This document shows positions 58,378 to 64,000 of a DNA stretch of 64,000 nucleotides, one piece after another. The DNA lies in assembly GCA_030490835.1 (NCBI GenBank), contig CM059977.1, forward strand, positions 13,363,399 to 13,427,398, read 5' to 3'. Source of the DNA: Annona cherimola (lineage: Eukaryota > Streptophyta > Magnoliopsida > Magnoliales > Annonaceae). Positions within the stretch are counted from its first letter, which is position 1, and every line of letters starts with the position of its first letter. The translations under genes and the position numbers were made by a program. The notes under the pieces were generated by a model. The model was not told the DNA's origin, did no database searches, and saw only the letters and a list, made by a program, of their open reading frames with translations.

Positions 58378-58457
58378 AAGGAAATCTTTCCTTGTCTAAA
58401 GAAATGGTTTGTTCATTAAGGAAATCTTTCCTTGTCTAATGAAATGGTTTGTTCATT
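58378..58457. repeat. 40-bp tandem duplication
   Basis: Two copies (58378-58417, 58418-58457) of AAGGAAATCTTTCCTTGTCT followed by AA(A/T)GAAATGGTTTGTTCATT-like sequence, with one difference. Confidence 0.93.
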
Positions 58458-58458
58458 G

Positions 58459-61400
58459 TCACATCAAGATGAACGGCTGGGATACAGAGGGCTATTTCCA
58501 GAAAAGTTAAAATTCATATAATCCAACTGAGTTAAACTTGATCAAATTTTATCAAATGCTGTTAAAATGATAATAATAAACAGTAAATAGATCAAACCCT
58601 GTCAAATCTTATCGGACCAGGCCTTGTCGAGATCGAAAGAAGAAAAGGAGCATTCTTATGAATTTGCGCGTTCTCTTGGAGTCGGCGTCGCCTAGTATGC
58701 TCAGAACATCAAAATCGGTCTATCAAATCCCACGTATGTAACCTTGTCCTTTGTTCCACCTTTTATGATTGGTGTGCAATTTATTTATCTATTTTATTTA
58801 GTATTATTTACATTATTATAGAAATTATATCACTTGTTTAATATCATTTTGCATGGGCTTTTATCTACAAAATGTGTAAAATCAACGTAATAAAATAGTT
58901 AGAAGTTAATTATTAATTTTAATGAGTATTTTGAATAAAATGGTTTGAAATGAAATATTAATTTTAAAGTTGTATTTTTTGATATCTAAAGTATCTAAAA
59001 TATTATTATTATGTAAAAAATGGTTTTGCAAAGAATTGTTATATTATAATGTATGCGTAAACAAATTTATATTTTCCATAATTTACACAACATTTCGAAT
59101 CTCGTCAGGTGAGAAAACACCCATGCACAGTTGCACATACAAATTTTTTTTCAAAAAAAAAAAAAAGAACAAAAAGAAAAAGAGAACGGTGGCCATGACT
59201 CGTGAGAACTTTGATTCTGTCTCAGCTCTTGTCCTCCGTGGCCTTGGAAGTGTGAACCATTTATATAATAAAATTTTCACTACAAATAATATTATATGTA
59301 CTGAATTCAAAAGAAATGGTTGTATTTCAGAAAATGCAATGGGTCCTAAGAATTAAAGTGGCACCCAATTTAATTTTATGCGCAGCTACGTACATTAGCT
59401 ACTTAAGAATAGTAGAATTTTAGTTACCAGGGCTGCGCCGTGGTGGCTCGTGCTCTGGACGATAGGGTGATGACGCGGTATAAAGTCTTGCCGGGTGCGG
59501 CTGTTTATTTGCAATTTCTCTCTGTTACCGGGGGTTCTACAATTTTTGAGCCCGATGGCTCATATTTAAAATATTGTATTTTCCTAAGAATATACTAATT
59601 TGATTTAAAAATACATATAAGAAGGCCTCAAATATCCTATGTGTGGACCATACAAATTTCTGATTAAAGTGATTTTAAGTTGTTAAACAAATATTAACAA
59701 CGAAAACGAAGGCAGGGGATGCACAAAACAGCGCATATGAGTCCCGGCCGCTTGTACTCGAATATGAACCGGTCCTAGCTAGATGCACTTCGAAAAAAAA
59801 TATGAGGATGGTGTATTATGATATTAGACGTAGCTTTAAATTAATTCGACCACATTTAATGTTTCATGTAAGTAATTCAAATTTGACTACATTTGAAGAT
59901 TTGTCGAGCAATACATCAAGATGTCTTTCACGTAAAAAAAGAAAATGCCTACGTGTTTTTATTAAATTATCCTTAGCTAAATTTAAATCTCTCTCCTTTT
60001 CTCATGTAAGGAATGATTTTTATGGCGCTTTGTTATAGCTTCATATTTTGATAATCATATGCACCAGTAACTTACTTTTATGCCTAGGTTACTGGTTTAG
60101 GTTTTAGCCTGTGTATTTTAGAAAAAAAAAAACAAGGGCCAAACTTACAATATTGTCATATTTGCAAACATAGTGAAAGTAGAGGCCCGTATCTGAAAAT
60201 AGTTGCAAAACTTATGGTCCTATTTTGGAATAACCCTAATATTGTAAACGGTGTGAAATTGACCCGGATTGGACTAAAGAATTTGTGTAATTTGGGTTAC
60301 ATTAAAATTTGTGTATAGGGGGCAAATTTTGATGATAAAAATTAAAAGAACATCATTCACATTGTTCAACATCATTAGTTTTATCTTGAAACTAAAATCG
60401 TCTTGATTAAAGGCATAAGAAGGGCCATATTTGAATTAATATATGCATTCATATGTAAAAATCATTTGTGTACATAAGTATAATATTTAAGATGATTTAG
60501 GATTTGAAAGTACAGCTTTAAAATTGAGGTGTAAATCAAATAATTTTATTACATTCATTCTTCATTTTACACATATTTAAATAAGGCTATGCACATTTTC
60601 GATTTGGATGAAATTTGATCTCTCGAGCGAAAAATTATTCTAAGTGTAATATAAATAGATTTTACATTATCATCAGGGTAGATAATGTTACACTAAAACT
60701 TTGAAGTATAACAGGATTATATAAAAGTTGAGCTGGGATGGAGGCTAACGCCTTAGTCCAGGTCTGCACGTACACTCACATACTTGTGTCAATCATATGG
60801 CCATCCAGTTATTAACTTAAAAGTAACTTCAGAAACTTAACCGTTATAAAAATTTAGTATAATCAGAAGGTGTTCTTGTTTTCAAAAATGAATATATGGC
60901 ATACAAAAGTTTGAAATAACTATTAGCATACAATTTTTGCAAAAAGCACTTGTTAAAAATAAAGAAGCAACACCCAATTTTAAAACGGTATTATATAAGT
61001 TACCTTATGCAGTATTTGTGCAATTTATATTTCATTCGATCCATAAATGTGCAAAATTGAAACTCCAAAAAGGAACTACAGTAATATATATATATTTATT
61101 TTTTTTTGATAACAAACTATAGTAATATTAAAGAAGAAAGAATAGTACAAAATGACAGTAGCTACAAGTTAGAGGTCAGGGCCGAGCAGAGAGCATTGAT
61201 GATCACTCGTCAAATGGAGTGGAGGGCCGACTTTCCTTATTTGGAAATTGACTGCTTCCTTATTAGCTATAACTTGGTTGTGCTGCCTCTAGACAAAGCA
61301 AGAATTAAAAAATGATTATTAGCTATAACAGAGTAGTGAGTTGTTGGGCGAACCATGGCCATGGCCTGCTTACGACCGTAATAGAAGGTTGGATCTAGTT

Positions 61401-61836
61401 GTGGGACAATGACACCCACCTTGCTGCTGCTGCTGCTGCAGCATCATCCTCTAGCATATTGCCTTCCAATTGGATATGCAGCTTTTCTTTCAGGTAACGA
61501 CGCCGGTGGCCGCATCATGTCAGTGTTATTCATGAACCCGTAGACTAGTAGAAACAGCACAGTCGGGATTCACTGACTGCATACCGATTGCGTAATTCGT
61601 TTTTGTAAAGAGTTAGGTTCAGATTAGATGCCCTGCCTATTGGCAGAGCCAAGGATTCAAAATTTTCATATTGTAAATGCCATTATTTGGAAACTTGAGA
61701 TAAGCACCAAGTCCACTGAATTGTTCAGGATATTGGTCTTTGTTGCCCTGAAGAAAAACAGAAACGAAATCACCTGCTTGCACTGCACACAAGTATCTGA
61801 AATGAAATAAAAGCAAATAAGCACTGACCTTTATTC
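58459..61836. other. AT-rich spacer, no gene supported
   Basis: No exon with family resemblance was found. A GC-richer patch lies at about 59428-59560, and a (CTG)n run of about 6 units at ~61420-61440. Confidence 0.35.
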
Positions 61837-62617
61837 CTACTGGCAATGCCTGATAGGACGAGGGATGAGAACACTTCGACATGCACATGCGATTAGAAAA
61901 TCGAACCCAGGAAAGTCGCTGTCAATGCAGATACGCTCGGGCTCAACATTATATTGAAGGCAGTTCCGGAAGAAGCGAATCCCCTGCAGGAAGGAGAGGC
62001 TCTGGGATCATCAGGCAAATGGATCTGATTTATGACTGCTGTTAATTTCTAAAATTACAATCAGAACTTGTCAAAACAGTCTCATAAAGAATATGGGGTA
62101 GATGGATTCGACTTTCTAGATTGGTTAGCTGTCCAGCAATGATCACTACCAAATACTAGTTCTAATTCCCTTACCTGCAAGGCAAAAGCAATGTCACCTT
62201 CGTCCACTTTCAGTGCTATCCTCTTCAGCTTTCTTCTCGGGATTGACCAACTCTGATAAGACCCTGGATTGCAGAACCAGATGGGATCTCATCAGTTTAA
62301 AAAACAAAAAAAAAAACAAAAATTGAAATGCTCGAGGATTAATCACAATGTATCTGCGTTAAGAACCTGGTTAGAAAGTACTCGACACATATGGGAAAAT
62401 TCCAACATGCCTGCCGGGGGAACTTGGACAGTCTTGCAGATGTCAGAATAGCATTTGTACAGCTGTGATAACTGATAACATAGTATGCTGAAGGATCAAC
62501 TCCCATATCCAAATATGTGCAGGAAAATGTCATTCTTTACATGAGGGAGCACACCTCTCCCATGGTTGTATCCTTCTTTGCCCTGTGGAAGAGCTTTACA
62601 GCAGAACAAAGCGTTAT
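61837..62617 (-). pseudogene. CDC6: CDC6-like C-terminal exons with 1-bp frameshift
   Basis: Four minus-strand exons resemble the C-terminal winged-helix part of the replication licensing ATPase CDC6: 62617-62555 (ITLCSAVKLFHRAKKDTTMG), 62462-62367 (LYKCYSDICKTVQVPP, MCRVLSNQ), 62263-62175 (GLIRVGQSREE, then in another frame LKRIALKVDEGDIAFALQ) and 61983-61837 (GIRFFRNCLQ, stop 61839-61837). Exons 1, 2 and 4 are whole codons in length (63, 96 and 147 bp), but exon 3 is 89 bp, one short of 90. The break sits in GAAGAAAGC where one A seems missing. Splice sites are all canonical. The AAA+ ATPase exons are not in the window; either the gene continues past 64000 behind a long intron or this is a detached fragment. 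The last ~38 residues after FFRNCLQ are of uncertain relevance. Confidence 0.65.
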
Positions 62618-63054
62618 CTGCAGTACAGATACATTCAAAATAATATATCCTCCGGTTGTCATTTTATTTTGATACTTTTCAATTTAAGAGACTGAGAATC
62701 TAAATATCTACACTTTTCTCACGAAAATATTATTCTGAGAACCCAACATTCTGCCTCTAAATCATCACTCATCTAATGGCTATGCTCCCCAGTCCTATTA
62801 TAGTTTTCTAGTACACAGAAATCACATCACACTGCAAAAGGTTGATGCGTTTATTTTCTTTGACAAGCAGAAGAAGCCAGTCATAGTCAAATATTGTTGA
62901 TTTGAAAAAAAGAACATATTATTTACATCATAATGTATTTTAAGTTAAAACGTAACATTTATTTATTTTTACGATTAGTTATATTTTTTTATTTTTTCTT
63001 CATAGACACGTTTTACTGAGTATATTCAATCTATATGCAAAGTTCGGAACAGTG
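62618..63054. other. Upstream of the CDC6-like exons, no further exon seen
   Basis: No additional CDC6-like exon could be read on the minus strand here. Confidence 0.4.
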
Positions 63055-63420
63055 CACCCCAGTACATTTCACCTATTTTTTATTTTTTAAAATTTTTTTA
63101 TATAAGTGTTAATCTAAGTGTATTTAAGTAAACATATTTATGCATAAAAAATTAAAAATATAACTGTTTGTAAAAATAAATGAACGTTGTATTTTGGCCT
63201 AAAATACATAATGATGTATATAATCACTCCTTGAAAAAATAAAATAAGAATTGTATGGTTCGCTCAGATAACGTTGCAGACTATCTTGGTAATTTGTTGT
63301 TCTTTGAAAATTACGACAATGCCATTGTATTTAAAAATCTTTAAAAAATACTTAAAATATCCAAAAATAGTAAAAATTGGTTTATAAATTTAATACACCT
63401 CACTTAACATATTTGTGAAC
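63055..63420. mobile_element. Foldback element, degenerate copy
   Basis: Left cap CAGTGCACCCCAGTACATTT, then TTAATCTAAGTGTATTTAAG. On the right, CAAAAATAGTAAAAATTGGT and TTAATACACCTCACTTAACA mirror it. The middle (~63130-63290) is unrelated sequence, and the right cap is not recognisable. Confidence 0.5.
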
Positions 63421-63714
63421 AAAAAAATGAAGAAAATAACAAAAATATGTTTTTTAATTCGGCGTATGTTCATCATCTTCCTACTATACTTCCTTAACAT
63501 TATCTTCTTACATCTTTCATTGGTGTACATTCCAACATAATTGGAGAAAAATGACGCCGCCAACAATTAAACCTTCATCTACATCTGAGGCAAAAATGAG
63601 GATCAATGCATACGTGTCTTCTTCGCTTGCTGCGAAATCCAGCAACTAATTAAAGAACCAATGAACACAAAAAGAAAGAGATATATGCTCAACCAAGTAA
63701 GAAGAAAACCACAA

Positions 63715-64000
63715 AAGGTGTATTTGGATGCACTTAAACTTTTCCAATAAAATTTTTACAATTTAAACTTTTTACTCTCTACAAATATTTTATTTTTAAT
63801 CATTTCTTCACATCCTATATAACTACTCTATTTTTCAATCATTTTTATACAACTACTCTATTTTTCAATCATTTCTATACAATTGCTCTATTTTTCAATC
63901 ATTTCTATACAACTACTCTATTTTTCAATTATTTTTATACAACTAATTTACTTATTTTAACTTTATTCTCTTTATTTTTCATCATTACCCTTATCATATT
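63715..64000. mobile_element. TGTTTGG-class MITE, cut by window end
   Basis: Starts AAGGTGTATTTGGATGCAC. The family signature includes an internal array of four 30-bp units (63821-63940; AACTACTCTATTTTTCAATC then ATTTTTATAC). The right end lies beyond the window. Confidence 0.6.

Noticed and set aside
61375..61480. (CTG)n-containing stretch readable as a Leu-rich peptide (+) or Ala run (-)
   Set aside because: The coding look comes from the trinucleotide repeat; no gene context.
1..64000. CRISPR arrays, bacterial operons, phage modules
   Set aside because: The sequence is eukaryotic nuclear DNA; repeats are transposons and satellites, with no regular spacer-repeat array.

Overview
The window is nuclear DNA from a flowering plant. 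It carries intron-split genes with plant-specific protein families (CNGC channel, plant U-box/ARM E3, SPARK receptor kinase, PR-1), AT-rich introns and dense small transposons of plant type. GC-rich first exons in the channel and dehydrogenase genes would fit a monocot or basal angiosperm, but the sequence does not fix the species. Layout, left to right: (1) the 3' part of a multi-pass membrane protein gene of unknown function (+, 2-2778); (2) a repeat-rich gap with a hAT-like element, an inverted/tandem duplication, a 9-bp-TSD foldback element and a minisatellite; (3) a complete six-exon cyclic nucleotide-gated channel gene (+, 8247-13817); (4) a complete 11-exon mitochondrial ALDH2B gene (+, 17097-22234). 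(5) From 22.2 to 35.5 kb lies a transposon-rich gap with four or more foldback elements, three hAT-like elements, nested MITEs, an orphan G-box cluster and one orphan exon-like fragment. (6) An intronless PUB18/19-like U-box E3 ligase gene (+, 35480-37525) converges with (7) an eight-exon receptor-like kinase with a SPARK-type ectodomain (-, 43509-38120). (8) A two-exon DSS1/SEM1 proteasome-subunit gene (+, 48653-57297) has an 8.4-kb single intron holding an almost intact Ty1/copia retrotransposon and, beyond it, an antisense PR-1 pseudogene. (9) At the right end are C-terminal exons of a CDC6-like replication licensing gene (-) with a 1-bp frameshift. The genes are independent nuclear loci, not an operon. 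No new multi-gene system is evident. The most unusual structural signal is a family of foldback elements that share one long AT-rich hairpin core but carry different GC-rich, self-complementary end caps; two copies have 9-bp target duplications of Mutator type. Other points of interest are a GC-AG intron in the channel gene, a tandemly duplicated mitochondrial presequence with two in-frame starts in ALDH2B, a DSS1 protein lacking part of its C-terminal acidic/Trp segment, and a copia element whose 5' LTR has lost U3 while its polyprotein frame carries only one nonsense codon. All exon boundaries were inferred by eye from splice consensus, phase continuity and protein-family resemblance. No alignment or expression data were available.
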